Assembly (NCBI RefSeq): GCF_002407605.1
Contig: NZ_NXGV01000002.1
Coordinates: forward strand, 497,645 to 561,644
Length of the DNA stretch: 64,000 nt
DNA from: Marinobacter sp. ANT_B65
GTDB taxonomy: Bacteria; Pseudomonadota; Gammaproteobacteria; Pseudomonadales; Oleiphilaceae
Reading direction: 5' to 3'
The translations under genes and the position numbers were made by a program. Below the pieces are notes generated by a model, which was not told the origin of the DNA, searched no databases, and saw only the letters and a list, made by a program, of their open reading frames with translations. Of this stretch, positions 17,021 to 28,267 are shown piece by piece; the stretch's first letter is position 1, and the number at the start of each line of letters is the position of its first letter.

Positions 17021-19612
17021 TTAAAAAGACGGTTGCTCATCCGTGAAATAACAAACCAGATTCTGGCTGACAACGTCGCCCGTCAGCTGCAGAGAACCTT
17101 CTCTAAGATCAAAGGTTTGCAGTGAATTCTCCGGAGTGATTTTTGAGATGTCAGCCGGGGTGCCGGGGAGAAGTTCTGGCTGATAGGTGCAGTTTCTGCC
17201 ATTGGGGAACAGGGCAACATAGGCGATTCCGGTTTCCACCAGATCCTGAAAAAAGTGTGAGCCGTAGGAAAGGTCGGGAACCATGTCACCCTCCATTTCT
17301 GCCACTTCAATCAACACGGATACCCCGGCTATATCGGCAAAACGGACAGGCACGCCCAGTTCCGGGCTGCTGGTTCCCCAGCGGCCGGGGCCAATAAGCA
17401 TGGTTTTTCCATCTGCTGTGCGTACCTGTTCGCCAATAAGGCGGGCAACCTCGTAACGTTCGCTGACGCTTAACCGGCTGTATACGGCTGCATCCACACG
17501 GATAACCCGTTGGATGCGGAGGTTTATATTGCCGCCCATGAAGTGGCCACGGGTCTGGAAAAAAAGTTGTCGGCCGGGTATTTCGGAAGGTATAGCCGCC
17601 GCCGCAGATTCACCAATGGTTGCCAGTGGGCGGCACTGTACAAGATTAAACGCCGGTTCACCGGCATCGTCCAGGCGCAGGGTAAACTCCACGTCCACCG
17701 GATGCAGGTAGCCGGCTTCGAGTGTTTTCAGCAGGCTGGACAGGCGAGAGATAAACCTGCTGCCGCGGACCAGCGCCTGGAACGTCAGTCGCCACACTGG
17801 TGCATGGAGGTTCAGCTCCTCTGCCCGCCGGCTTGCGGGCTGATCTATTTCCCCAAGATATTTTAGTGGCAGGTCCGGAATTTCCTGAGTGAGCAGGCTT
17901 AAAGGAAGCGTGTTCAGCTTTCCTTCATTCAAATCCAGCACATCGAGAAGATGCTGGGAAAAGCGGTAGCTTTCATCCTGATTGCGAAAGGGCTGGCGGC
18001 TGGGGAAGTCCAGGGCCATTACGCACGCATGATCACCTTCAATACGGTCAACTGCCCGGGTACCCAGGCCCATAACCAGGCGGACCATACCGGCTTCAGA
18101 ATCCATGCTGGTATCCCAGGCGAATGTATTGCGGGAAACCCCGACGCCGGCAGCATCCGGCAGGTAGTAACGCCCGTGGAAGCGACCATTGACCCGCTGA
18201 ATCAGCAGCGCCATGGGCTCTTCTCTCTGATCCAGCCCCCGTTGCTTCCGGTACACCAGTGCATCCTTGCTCATGGTTGAGGCGTAAACCTGCCGGATGG
18301 CATCTTCCAGTGCTGAAAGCCGAAGTTCCGGAGGGCCCTGATTTACCAGGAAAATACTGTCGTATTTGCCCGCAAATGCATTTCCGAAGCCGTCCTCCTG
18401 AAGGCTGCTTGAGCGCACCAGAATCGGGTATTGGCCATAGTGATCCAACAGGCGCTCCAGCTCGGCCCGGATTTCCGGGGGGAAGCTGCCGGTCATCAGG
18501 CTTTCATGAAGCTCCGCTGCTTCAGTGAAATAACCCTCTGGGGACCTTTGGCGCATGATTGCCGGCCAGAGTCCGTTATGAACAAGAAAGGAATAATAGC
18601 TGTCTGAACCGAGATAGCTGGAATCGTGGGGTTCCAGGGCCTCCTGCCAGATGTCGGGCTGATTGGTGAGCAGGATACTGCGAGCGAGCAACATACCGGC
18701 AGCCTTGCCGCCAATGTAACCGCTGCCGATCATTCTGGCACGTATGGCAAGCAGGTCCTCGAGGGAGAGATAGCGTCTGGCGAGCTCCAGCATACGCGGG
18801 TCCCTGCTTATCAGGACGTTCAATACGCGATCTTTGATATCGGCAATCTGTGTTTCTTTATTGCTCTCAAGGGCGTCTGCTACCTGCAGGAACAGCCTGT
18901 CCCAGTAATCGAGCAGCGGTTGGCGGTTAAGCTGGGCCAGTTCCAGCCCGGCCTGAAGTCGGGTGGCGTCACTGCTGTCTGTTATGGGGACAAAGCGTCC
19001 CTGGTGCTCCCGGTGCGGAAGAAACATGGTAGGAGACTGCCTGCGCCAGGCTTTGATGGGCTGGATCTGAACGTCGTCGCCCAAACGGTGAACATCCACC
19101 ATTACCTGGGTCGTTCTCCGGATACGGTCAAGCGTGGTGCGGGAATGCCGGTCGGGATAGAGGGCAAACCAGGCGACAGTATCGAGTTCAAAGAGGAATG
19201 GGCAGACTACCCGGAAAAAATTACCCACCATGGCATCCGTGGCCCAGGCATTGAGCAGGTCGCTCAGGCAGTCGCACACGTAGAATGCGCCGCGGCCATG
19301 CTCTTCAATCAGGCGCCAGACTTTGCCGGTAAAGGCTTCAAAGCCGCCCAGAGCATCGATGTTCTCAATGTGAATGTTTGCTTTCGCGGACACCAGCGGA
19401 GGATGCTGGCCAAAACGAAGGTAGATGATACGGCGCCCGGCGGACGCCGCAGACTCAATAAACGGCGTAACGAACCGGCGATAGTCGTCCAGGTCGGTAA
19501 CCCGCCAGACAACATTATCGCCAATTCTGAGGCCGTCAAGCACATCGTCAAGCCCCGGAAGGCCGGTAGAAACCCTCATGTCATCCTGTGAGTTTCCGCC
19601 GGCTGGGGTCAC
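17021..19612 (-). CDS. Degenerate KaiC-like domain fused to PEP-synthase-type ATP-binding domain
   Basis: An 863-residue cytoplasmic protein of unknown function. Residues 14-200 resemble a RecA/KaiC-type domain (STGLPGLDDVLDGL at 15-28), but the Walker A loop is replaced by RIGDNVVWRV. From about 290 the PEP synthase/PPDK N-terminal ATP-grasp fold follows, with IGGKAAG (300-306), VRSSSLQED (399-407) and FAGKYDS (413-419). The phospho-histidine swivelling domain and the C-terminal PEP-binding barrel of true PEP synthase are missing; instead the end carries a LIGPGRWG block seen in related uncharacterised proteins. It starts 17 bases after gdhA and precedes regB. It might be a nucleotide-dependent regulator or phosphotransferase; I would not assign a reaction. 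The start is GTG with GGAG nine bases upstream; an ATG at 19579 is possible. Confidence 0.75.
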   Translation of the reverse strand: MTPAGGNSQDDMRVSTGLPGLDDVLDGLRIGDNVVWRVTDLDDYRRFVTPFIESAASAGRRIIYLRFGQHPPLVSAKANIHIENIDALGGFEAFTGKVWRLIEEHGRGAFYVCDCLSDLLNAWATDAMVGNFFRVVCPFLFELDTVAWFALYPDRHSRTTLDRIRRTTQVMVDVHRLGDDVQIQPIKAWRRQSPTMFLPHREHQGRFVPITDSSDATRLQAGLELAQLNRQPLLDYWDRLFLQVADALESNKETQIADIKDRVLNVLISRDPRMLELARRYLSLEDLLAIRARMIGSGYIGGKAAGMLLARSILLTNQPDIWQEALEPHDSSYLGSDSYYSFLVHNGLWPAIMRQRSPEGYFTEAAELHESLMTGSFPPEIRAELERLLDHYGQYPILVRSSSLQEDGFGNAFAGKYDSIFLVNQGPPELRLSALEDAIRQVYASTMSKDALVYRKQRGLDQREEPMALLIQRVNGRFHGRYYLPDAAGVGVSRNTFAWDTSMDSEAGMVRLVMGLGTRAVDRIEGDHACVMALDFPSRQPFRNQDESYRFSQHLLDVLDLNEGKLNTLPLSLLTQEIPDLPLKYLGEIDQPASRRAEELNLHAPVWRLTFQALVRGSRFISRLSSLLKTLEAGYLHPVDVEFTLRLDDAGEPAFNLVQCRPLATIGESAAAAIPSEIPGRQLFFQTRGHFMGGNINLRIQRVIRVDAAVYSRLSVSERYEVARLIGEQVRTADGKTMLIGPGRWGTSSPELGVPVRFADIAGVSVLIEVAEMEGDMVPDLSYGSHFFQDLVETGIAYVALFPNGRNCTYQPELLPGTPADISKITPENSLQTFDLREGSLQLTGDVVSQNLVCYFTDEQPSF

Positions 19613-19629
19613 GATTTGCTGCTCCGTCG

Positions 19630-21150
<1,521 letters not shown>

Positions 21151-21232
21151 TCATGCGTGCAAACGCTGGCGCGTCTATTATTGCCCTCCAATATTCTGAT
21201 TCAGACGGGTCCGCCCACGGGGACGCAGTAGT

Positions 21233-23227
21233 ATGAAGGGTCGAGCATTTGCCAGATTTACACAGATGGCTGTGATTGGTTTCGCCGGGTTTCCGGCGCT
21301 GACGCTGGCACAGACTGCCGCAGAAAGCGTTCTTATCCGGGTGACGGAAGGGCAGCTGAGCGGCAGTGCTGATGGAGTGTTGGCCAGCGAGCCGGTGAAC
21401 CGGTTGGTGTCTGATCCGTCGGTATCTCTTTCCCGAATGGGAGGTCGTGGTCTGGAGCCGGTAGTGCGGGGTCAGAGTCAGGACCGGGTGGATGTGCTGC
21501 TGGATGGTATTCGTGTCGAAGGTGCCTGTCCTAACCGGATGGACCCGCCAACCAGTCGGCTGAGTAGTGCCCTGGCCCCGGTTCTGGAGGTGAGAACCAA
21601 TAACCGTACTTTGCGCTGGGGCCCGATCGCCGGAGGGCAGATTGTTGCGACTACTGCTGATCCCCGGTTCGATGACAACGCGACCACAGGCCAGGTAACG
21701 ATTGGTGGATCGGACAATGGTAGCGGCAGGCTGATAAACGCCACGGCCGCCGTTGGCAGTGAGAATACATGGCTCAGGCTTTCTGGCGGATATGATGAAG
21801 CCGATGATTACGAAGATGGTGATGGTAATAAGGTGCGCAGTGCCTATGAAAACACCGAAGGCCGTGTTGATGGCGCCTGGACAGCCGGAAATGGGTTTTA
21901 TATCAAAGGCATGGTCAGTCGTCAGGAAGAAGACGATGTGAAATACGCAGGCTCCGGCATGGATGCTCCGAAGACTGATACGGATATGTACCGTTTAGAG
22001 CTGGGCTCTCCGGTAGCTGATGGTGAGTGGAGTCTGCTTGCCTGGCAGGCAGACGTTGATCACATTATGGACAACTTCAGCCTGCGTTCTGCAGGCATGA
22101 TGAAAATGCAGACGGATTCCACGACCGAGACACGTGGAATGCGCTTTATCCTTGATCAAAGCCCCGGCACTTCAACCGACTGGGCCGTCGGCGCAGACCT
22201 GGAGACCAATGACTGGGATGCGAAGCTGTCGAATCTTACCAACCCCATGCCGATGACGGTCTCATTCATGTGGCCCGGTGTGGAGCGGGAGCGTGTCGGG
22301 ATTTTCGCTGAGGGTTTCCGGCGCATTGCCCGTGACGTAAAGGTTGGAGCCGGAGTCCGGTATGACCGTGTGGAAATGGATGCCACCAGGGCCGGCGATG
22401 TTGCGAGTATGGGAATGACTCCGGCCATGCTTTATCAGAGCGCATACGGCACAACGGATGTAAAGCCTGAAGATAACAACGTCAGCGGATTTTTATCCGG
22501 AGAATGGCGCCTGCCGCATAATCAGGCGCTGACACTGACGGCAAGCCGCAGCGTGCGTAGTCCCGGCGTGACCGAACGCTATCTGGCCCGGAATACCTCG
22601 AGTGGCAGTTGGATTGGCAACCCTGGTCTGGACACTGAAAAACACCACAAAGCTGAGCTGGCACTGAGTGGCAGCAAAGATCAGTGGAGCTGGAAGCCGG
22701 TGATCTGGGTTGATCAGGTGGACGATTTCGTAAGGCGTTATGAAGAAACACCGGCCGATGTTCGTTATGAAAATATTGACGCACGTCTGCTTGGCGTCGA
22801 GATGATGATCGGCTGGACGGACGGGACCTGGAACAGTAGCAGTACTCTTGCGTCAGTTCGCGGTGAGAATCGTGACAATAATCAGTCTCTCGCACAGATT
22901 CCTCCGGTGCAGTTTGTGCAAACTCTGGGCTGGCACCATATGGGACATAGTATTGAAGCCCGGTGGCAATTGGCCCGTCGCCAGGATCGTATTGATGCGG
23001 AATCCGGGCTGGATGCGGGAACATCGCCCGGATATGGCGTGTTCAGCCTGTCTGGTAGTCACCCGCTGATGGAGCACCTTACATTCAGCTGGGCTCTGGA
23101 TAACCTGTTTGATAACACCTGGGCGCCTCACGTGAGCCGTGCAAACACAGATCCGTTCAACCCTGATGCGGTACGTGTGAATGAGCCTGGCCGCACACTG
23201 CGCGCTGCGTTGACGGCCAAATGGTAA
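21233..23227 (+). CDS. TonB-dependent copper receptor, OprC/NosA type
   Basis: A 664-residue outer-membrane receptor: signal peptide (cleavage near ALTLA-Q, residue 26), plug domain and a 22-strand barrel ending in an aromatic residue (W664). The CPNRM motif places Cys99 and Met103 in the plug, and HIM places His277 and Met279 in the barrel. This matches the CxxxM-HxM copper site described for Pseudomonas OprC, including a near-identical spacing between the two halves. The protein is also rich in methionine around residues 288-303. OprC/NosA relatives bring copper into denitrifiers, where nitrous oxide reductase needs it. It is a single-gene unit with a strong terminator, divergent from gdhA. 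Confidence 0.9.
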   Translation: MKGRAFARFTQMAVIGFAGFPALTLAQTAAESVLIRVTEGQLSGSADGVLASEPVNRLVSDPSVSLSRMGGRGLEPVVRGQSQDRVDVLLDGIRVEGACPNRMDPPTSRLSSALAPVLEVRTNNRTLRWGPIAGGQIVATTADPRFDDNATTGQVTIGGSDNGSGRLINATAAVGSENTWLRLSGGYDEADDYEDGDGNKVRSAYENTEGRVDGAWTAGNGFYIKGMVSRQEEDDVKYAGSGMDAPKTDTDMYRLELGSPVADGEWSLLAWQADVDHIMDNFSLRSAGMMKMQTDSTTETRGMRFILDQSPGTSTDWAVGADLETNDWDAKLSNLTNPMPMTVSFMWPGVERERVGIFAEGFRRIARDVKVGAGVRYDRVEMDATRAGDVASMGMTPAMLYQSAYGTTDVKPEDNNVSGFLSGEWRLPHNQALTLTASRSVRSPGVTERYLARNTSSGSWIGNPGLDTEKHHKAELALSGSKDQWSWKPVIWVDQVDDFVRRYEETPADVRYENIDARLLGVEMMIGWTDGTWNSSSTLASVRGENRDNNQSLAQIPPVQFVQTLGWHHMGHSIEARWQLARRQDRIDAESGLDAGTSPGYGVFSLSGSHPLMEHLTFSWALDNLFDNTWAPHVSRANTDPFNPDAVRVNEPGRTLRAALTAKW

Positions 23228-23277
23228 ACCAGGCAATGGCGGTTACCCGCTACTCATAGCCGGCGGGTGACATTCTG

Positions 23278-23318
23278 CCTCGCACAGGACTACCCTGTCC
23301 TGTGCGGGGCTTTTTTTT
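23278..23318 (+). terminator. Intrinsic terminator of the copper receptor gene
   Basis: The 13-base stem has left arm 23278-23290 and right arm 23297-23309 (GCACAGGAC against GTCCTGTGC plus four more pairs, one a wobble), with a six-base loop and eight T residues at 23311-23318. Confidence 0.92.
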
Positions 23319-23418
23319 GAGCGCCTTTATGAGTTAACTATAGTGATGGCTGGAGCTGGATTTGTGGCGGGCTAATCCCGGGTCCGGAGTAGTTTGGTAT
23401 GTCCTGGTCCTGAATATA

Positions 23419-23448
23419 TTGATAACCTGTAGTTATTAGCTAATAACT
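23419..23448 (+). promoter_or_regulatory. Promoter with perfect 18-base palindrome before the first RND operon
   Basis: AGTTATTAGCTAATAACT at 23431-23448 is a perfect palindrome. TTGATA (23419-23424) and TAATAA (23441-23446), separated by 16 bases, fit a sigma-70 promoter, so the palindrome covers the spacer and the -10 hexamer. That is where a TetR- or MarR-type repressor would block transcription. GATAAC and GTTATC flank it as outer, asymmetrically placed half-sites. No regulator gene is adjacent. Confidence 0.7.
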
Positions 23449-23464
23449 GTTATCGGGGTGGCTG

Positions 23465-24544
23465 GTGGTGAAGCATATTATTGCGGTACTGGGCACGATC
23501 TTCCTTGGGCTGGCTTGCGCAGGCTCTGTTTCCGGTGACGAGACACCTGGCCGGCCAGAAACTGCTTCTGCTGCGCGGGGTGAGTTGCAGGAAATGCTTG
23601 TGCTGGATGGAGTGATCGAAGCCGTTCAGCAGAGCACTGTGTCTGCACAGACCAGTGGCACAGTTCAGAAGCTGCCGTTTGATGTGGATGACTCTGTGGT
23701 TGCTGGCGACTTGATCGTGCAACTGGAGAGCAGCGAGCAGCGCGCCCGCGTCAACCAGGCGCAGGCTGGCCGGGATGAGGCACGGGCTGCCTTTGCGGAT
23801 GCTCAGCAGCAGTTCAGCCGGATTGAAGCCGTGCAAGCGCGCGGCCTTGTTTCACGTCAGGAATTTGACCGGGCCCAAAACAATCTGGCTGGAGCCAGGG
23901 CGCGCCTCGAGCGTGCAGAAGCTGCGTTGGCTGAAGCTCAGGAACAGTTGAGCTATACCCGCATAGTAGCGCCATATGGCGGCATACTGACTGAACGTCA
24001 CGTGGAAATTGGCGAGTCAGTCAGCCCCGGCCAGCCCCTGCTTAGCGGTCTGTCTCTGGAGCAGTTGAGAGTTGTCGTAGACCTGCCTCAGCAGTATGCA
24101 GGCCTTGCCCGGCGCGACCGCCAGGCGCAGGTCACTCTTGCCGATGGCCGGGTGCTGGAAACCGGCGACATGACGTTTTACCCCTACGCCAATCCGGCTA
24201 CCCATACTTTCCGTCTGCGAATGCGCCTCAGGGAACCCAACGGATCCCTGTTTCCTGGCATGCTGGTCAAGGTTGGTGTTCCGGTTGCAATCCGGGAGAC
24301 TCTTTGGATACCCGCGAGCAGCCTTATTCGCCGTAGTGAGCTGAGAGCCGTCTTTGTGCTGGATGATCAGGGTCGTCCCCGGTTGCGGCAGGTTCGTACC
24401 GGTGTGAAGCAGGAAGGCCGCCTGGAAGTTCTGGCCGGCCTGAGTGAGGGCGAACAGGTTGTCATTCACCCGGCTGAGCTGGTTGGAACAGATCGTCTGA
24501 ACCTGCCAAGGGCTCATGCTTCCGGAGAGGGAGTCAGGAATTGA
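23465..24544 (+). CDS. RND efflux periplasmic adaptor (membrane fusion protein)
   Basis: A 359-residue export-pathway protein with an N-terminal signal sequence (hydrophobic residues 4-20). It contains the split lipoyl/biotinyl-like domain (VSAQTSGTVQKLPFDVDDSV near 60 and TRIVAPYGGILTERHVEIGE near 165) with a long alpha-helical hairpin between them, then the beta-barrel and membrane-proximal domains. It bridges the permease encoded next to an outer-membrane channel that is not encoded nearby. The start is GTG at 23465, with a second GTG in the next codon. Its stop overlaps the permease start by four bases. Substrate unknown. Confidence 0.9.
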   Translation: MVKHIIAVLGTIFLGLACAGSVSGDETPGRPETASAARGELQEMLVLDGVIEAVQQSTVSAQTSGTVQKLPFDVDDSVVAGDLIVQLESSEQRARVNQAQAGRDEARAAFADAQQQFSRIEAVQARGLVSRQEFDRAQNNLAGARARLERAEAALAEAQEQLSYTRIVAPYGGILTERHVEIGESVSPGQPLLSGLSLEQLRVVVDLPQQYAGLARRDRQAQVTLADGRVLETGDMTFYPYANPATHTFRLRMRLREPNGSLFPGMLVKVGVPVAIRETLWIPASSLIRRSELRAVFVLDDQGRPRLRQVRTGVKQEGRLEVLAGLSEGEQVVIHPAELVGTDRLNLPRAHASGEGVRN

Positions 24545-27500
24545 GCCACGAACTGCCTCCGGTCGGTCCTTCCGGGGCGATTGCCCGGATTTTTCAGGAT
24601 AATCATCTGACGCCCCTGCTTGCGCTGCTGTCCATCATTCTGGGTGTGCTTGCGGTGGTTGTTACGCCAAAAGAAGAAGAGCCGCAAATAGACGTCACCA
24701 TGGCGGATATCATGATTGCTTTTCCGGGCGCCAGCACGCTGGAGGTGGAAAGCGCTATCGCTACCCCGGCCGAGCAGGTGATGAGTGAAATCGCCGGCGT
24801 CAAACACGTGTATTCGGTGTCCCGCCAGGGTCAGGCGGTTGTAACTGTACAGTTTGATGTTGGCATCCCGAGGCAGGAAGCGCTTGTCAGGCTTTATAAC
24901 CAGGTATATTCCAATCAGGACTGGTTGCCGCAGGATCTTGGCGCCGCGCAGCCGGTGATCAAGCCCAGAGGCATTGATGATGTGCCGGTAATGACTCTCA
25001 CCCTTTACGATCCCGTTAGTGGTCATACTGGTGAGGAGCTCACCCGTCTGGCTCACATGCTGGAAGTGGCGCTCAAACGCGTGCCCGGAACCCGGGATGT
25101 ATACACTGTGGGTGGCGTGCCTGACCGGGTGGACATCCATTTTGACCCAGCTCTTCTGGCCGGGTTTAACCTTACCCTCGGCGATATCCGCGATGCCCTG
25201 AGAGCGGCTAACAGCAGCAGTCAGGAAGCCCGTATTACCCGGGATAATCTCTCTGTTCCAGTACAGGTCGGTACCTTGCTGGAAAGCGTAGGCGATGTGC
25301 GCCAGCTTGTTGTTGGTATGCACTCCGGCGCTGCGGTGCATCTGGATGATGTGGCAACCGTCAGTCGTGGCGGAACGGTTGTGGACCAGAGTGTCATGAC
25401 AGGCTTCGGGCCGGCAGCGGGCGCCGGTAATGCCGGTAGGCCTGGCGATGTCTACCCTGCAGTAACGCTGGCAATCGCCAAGAAGCCCGGGCAGAACGCT
25501 GTGGATATCACCAGTGCTGTCAAACAGAGGCTGGACCAGATTCGCAACCGCGCCCTGCCGGAGGGTGTAGAGGTTATTGTCACCCGGGACTATGGCGACA
25601 CAGCTTCTGTCAAAGCACGGAAGCTCATTTCCGATTTGATATCCGCTACCCTTTGCGTGGTATTGCTGGTGTTGATTGCCATGGGCTGGCGTCAGGCGTT
25701 GATTGTCGGTGTCGCGGTCCTGATTACCCTGTTGCTCACACTGGTATTTTCCTGGGCCTGGGGCTTTACCCTGAACCGCGTTTCTCTGTTCGCGCTGATA
25801 TTTTCTATTGGTATTCTGGTAGACGATGGCATCGTGATAACTGAAAACATCAGTCGCCGGATCCGCAACTCCAACCATCCGGTGCGGGAAATCATACCGG
25901 TGGCAGTAGATGAAGTAGGCACGCCCACCATTATGGCCAGCCTGACCATTATGGCCGCATTGCTACCCATGGCATTTGTAACGGGCCTGATGGGGCCCTA
26001 TATGAGTCCTATCCCCATCAATGCGTCTGCCGGTATGGTGCTGTCCCAGGTCGTAGCCTTTGTGGTTGCTCCATGGCTGGCGTTCCGGTTACTGAAGCAT
26101 CAGAGAGGCGTAGCTGCACCAGAGGCTGGTGAGGCAGGTAGCTCAGCTGATGGTGTCAGCCCAGTATCCTTGAGAATTTTCGGCGGCATGCTTGCGCCAT
26201 TCCTGGGCGACCACCGCTGGCGCCGGCGACTGCTTGCACTCGTGGTAATTCTGTTGACGCTGGCCGCGTCCTCATTGCCAGTGTTTCAGGCGGTCATCAT
26301 GAAAATGCTTCCTTTCGATAATAAATCGGAGCTTCAGGTTGTCGTTGATATGCCTGAACGCACGCCAGTTGAGCAGACCCAACGGGTACTTATGGAAATG
26401 GGGCACTATCTGGAGAGCGTCGGTGAAGTAACCAGCTGGCAGAGCTATGCAGGCACTGCCGCGCCCATTAACTTCAACGGGCTGGTGCGCCAGTATTACC
26501 TTCGCAGCGACCCATACCAGGGCGACATTCAGGTTAACCTCAGTGATGAGGGCGAGCGATCCCGCCAGTCACATGATATTGCTCAGGCGTTACGGGAACC
26601 GTTGCTCGCCATTGCCAACCGGTATGGTGCCAGCGTAAAAATTGTTGAAGTGCCACCGGGACCTCCGGTGCTGTCGCCAGTGGTTGCAGAGATCTATGGT
26701 GCGGATGCGGGTCAACGTGCTGAGCTGGCTCGCTCCGTAGCTGTTGGTATGGCTGAGGTGGAGGGGCTGGTAGATATAGATACCACGCTGGAAGCGCCAA
26801 CCCGCCAGTGGGAAATTGCTGTGGATCGTGCCAGGGCTGCCCGTTATGGAGTGTCGCAGGCCCAGGTGGTTGAGGTTTTGCAGCTGGCGCTTGGGGGTAT
26901 GAATGTCAGCTTTCTGCATGATGATCATGCCAAATACTCAGTACCTGTCCGGGTAACTCTGAGCGAGGGCGACAAGGCGCAGCCGGCTGTTCTTATGTCC
27001 CTGCAGGTGCGCAGTCGTGCTGGTAATCTGGTACCTCTGGCCAGCATTGCTCAGGTGCGCGAAGCCGACTGGATGGGTGCCATTTATCACAAAAACCTGC
27101 TGCCGGTGACCTACGTAACCGCGGATATGGCAGGTGCAGTGGACTCCCCCCTGTACGGCATGTTCGCTATGGTATCGCGCCTGACGCAGCAGGAAGGCGC
27201 GCCCGGGCAGTTCTTTATCGATCAGCCACCGTTACCGGAAAAAGGCACGCTCAAGTGGGACGGTGAGTGGCAGATTACCTATGAGACTTTCCGGGACATG
27301 GGGGCTGCATACAGCGTGGGCATATTCATGATTTTTGTGCTGCTGGTCGCCCAGTTCCGTTCATATATCCTGCCGCTGGTTATTATGGCGCCGATTCCGC
27401 TGACCATGATCGGTATCATGCCGGGACACGCCATGCTGGGCCGCGAGTTCACCGCCACCAGCATGATAGGCATGATCGCTCTGGCCGGGATTATCGTACG

Positions 27501-27771
27501 TAATTCCATATTGCTGGTGGTGTTTATCCGGCAGTTACTGGACGAAGGTATTGAACTGGACCGGGCCGTGATTCTGGCGGGCGCTGTGCGTATCAAGCCT
27601 ATCGCCCTGACAGCCATATCTGCGATGGTGGGTGCCTACTTTATTCTTCATGACCCTATTTTCAACGGGCTGGCAATCTCTCTGGTGTTCGGGCTCACGC
27701 TATCCACCTTGCTGACTGTATTGGTTGTGCCACTGCTGTACTACACGCTTGCCAGGCGGGGGTGGATCTAG
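24541..27771 (+). CDS. RND efflux permease (first pair)
   Basis: A 1076-residue inner-membrane pump of the resistance-nodulation-division superfamily, with twelve membrane segments and two large periplasmic loops. The proton-relay segment TM4 reads GILVDDGIVITENI with the paired aspartates. The N-terminal TPKEEEPQIDVTMADIMIAFPGAS belongs to a broad, mostly uncharacterised branch near the hydrophobe/amphiphile exporters. It starts with TTG, overlapping the adaptor stop, so translation is coupled. The 3' end lies five bases from the convergent potassium-channel gene. No outer-membrane factor gene follows. Substrate cannot be read from sequence. Confidence 0.92.
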   Translation: MSHELPPVGPSGAIARIFQDNHLTPLLALLSIILGVLAVVVTPKEEEPQIDVTMADIMIAFPGASTLEVESAIATPAEQVMSEIAGVKHVYSVSRQGQAVVTVQFDVGIPRQEALVRLYNQVYSNQDWLPQDLGAAQPVIKPRGIDDVPVMTLTLYDPVSGHTGEELTRLAHMLEVALKRVPGTRDVYTVGGVPDRVDIHFDPALLAGFNLTLGDIRDALRAANSSSQEARITRDNLSVPVQVGTLLESVGDVRQLVVGMHSGAAVHLDDVATVSRGGTVVDQSVMTGFGPAAGAGNAGRPGDVYPAVTLAIAKKPGQNAVDITSAVKQRLDQIRNRALPEGVEVIVTRDYGDTASVKARKLISDLISATLCVVLLVLIAMGWRQALIVGVAVLITLLLTLVFSWAWGFTLNRVSLFALIFSIGILVDDGIVITENISRRIRNSNHPVREIIPVAVDEVGTPTIMASLTIMAALLPMAFVTGLMGPYMSPIPINASAGMVLSQVVAFVVAPWLAFRLLKHQRGVAAPEAGEAGSSADGVSPVSLRIFGGMLAPFLGDHRWRRRLLALVVILLTLAASSLPVFQAVIMKMLPFDNKSELQVVVDMPERTPVEQTQRVLMEMGHYLESVGEVTSWQSYAGTAAPINFNGLVRQYYLRSDPYQGDIQVNLSDEGERSRQSHDIAQALREPLLAIANRYGASVKIVEVPPGPPVLSPVVAEIYGADAGQRAELARSVAVGMAEVEGLVDIDTTLEAPTRQWEIAVDRARAARYGVSQAQVVEVLQLALGGMNVSFLHDDHAKYSVPVRVTLSEGDKAQPAVLMSLQVRSRAGNLVPLASIAQVREADWMGAIYHKNLLPVTYVTADMAGAVDSPLYGMFAMVSRLTQQEGAPGQFFIDQPPLPEKGTLKWDGEWQITYETFRDMGAAYSVGIFMIFVLLVAQFRSYILPLVIMAPIPLTMIGIMPGHAMLGREFTATSMIGMIALAGIIVRNSILLVVFIRQLLDEGIELDRAVILAGAVRIKPIALTAISAMVGAYFILHDPIFNGLAISLVFGLTLSTLLTVLVVPLLYYTLARRGWI

Positions 27772-27776
27772 TGGTT

Positions 27777-28226
27777 TTAGCTGCCAATCCAGTAACGTTG
27801 CATTTTTACATACAGGAATGAGGCGCTCCAGGTAATCAGTACCAGCCCTGAGAGCCCTTCTATTCCGGTCAGGAACCTCAGGTCACCGACGGGTTCGATA
27901 TCACCGTAACCGACAGTGGTGAAGGTGCTGAAAGAAAAGTAGACGCAATCCAGAAAGCTGCCGTTGAAGTTACCCGTCAGCGAACCCCAGGCGTCTGCGT
28001 GGTGCATGTAAAAGTAGGCTCCGGCAAATACCCACACTTCTGCCATGTGGGCGATGAGCACGCCAAGAACAGCAATGACCAGGCGGAAGTGGTGGCTTTC
28101 ATGCATTTTAGCCAGCAAGGCGCTCAGGCGAACAAGCACTTCGTGATGCATAAGCACAACGAACACCACGATGAGAGAGTTGATGGCGGTTGCACTGAGC
28201 AGGTTGGCATGATGCTCTGTAAACAA
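27777..28226 (-). CDS. Small potassium channel (Ion_trans_2 type)
   Basis: A 149-residue membrane protein with hydrophobic segments at about 11-30 and 48-73, a pore helix, the potassium selectivity filter TVGYGD at residues 104-109, and a last membrane helix at about 118-142. There is no RCK/TrkA-N domain, so gating by nucleotides is not expected. The histidine-rich stretches around residues 27-28, 42-46 and 75-76 are notable. It is convergent with one RND operon and divergent from the next, an unusual position for a channel gene. The role in osmotic or pH balance is inferred. Confidence 0.88.
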   Translation of the reverse strand: MFTEHHANLLSATAINSLIVVFVVLMHHEVLVRLSALLAKMHESHHFRLVIAVLGVLIAHMAEVWVFAGAYFYMHHADAWGSLTGNFNGSFLDCVYFSFSTFTTVGYGDIEPVGDLRFLTGIEGLSGLVLITWSASFLYVKMQRYWIGS

Positions 28227-28267
28227 GGCGTATAGCGCTCCTGAGCGGTACGTTCGGAGTCCGGTTG

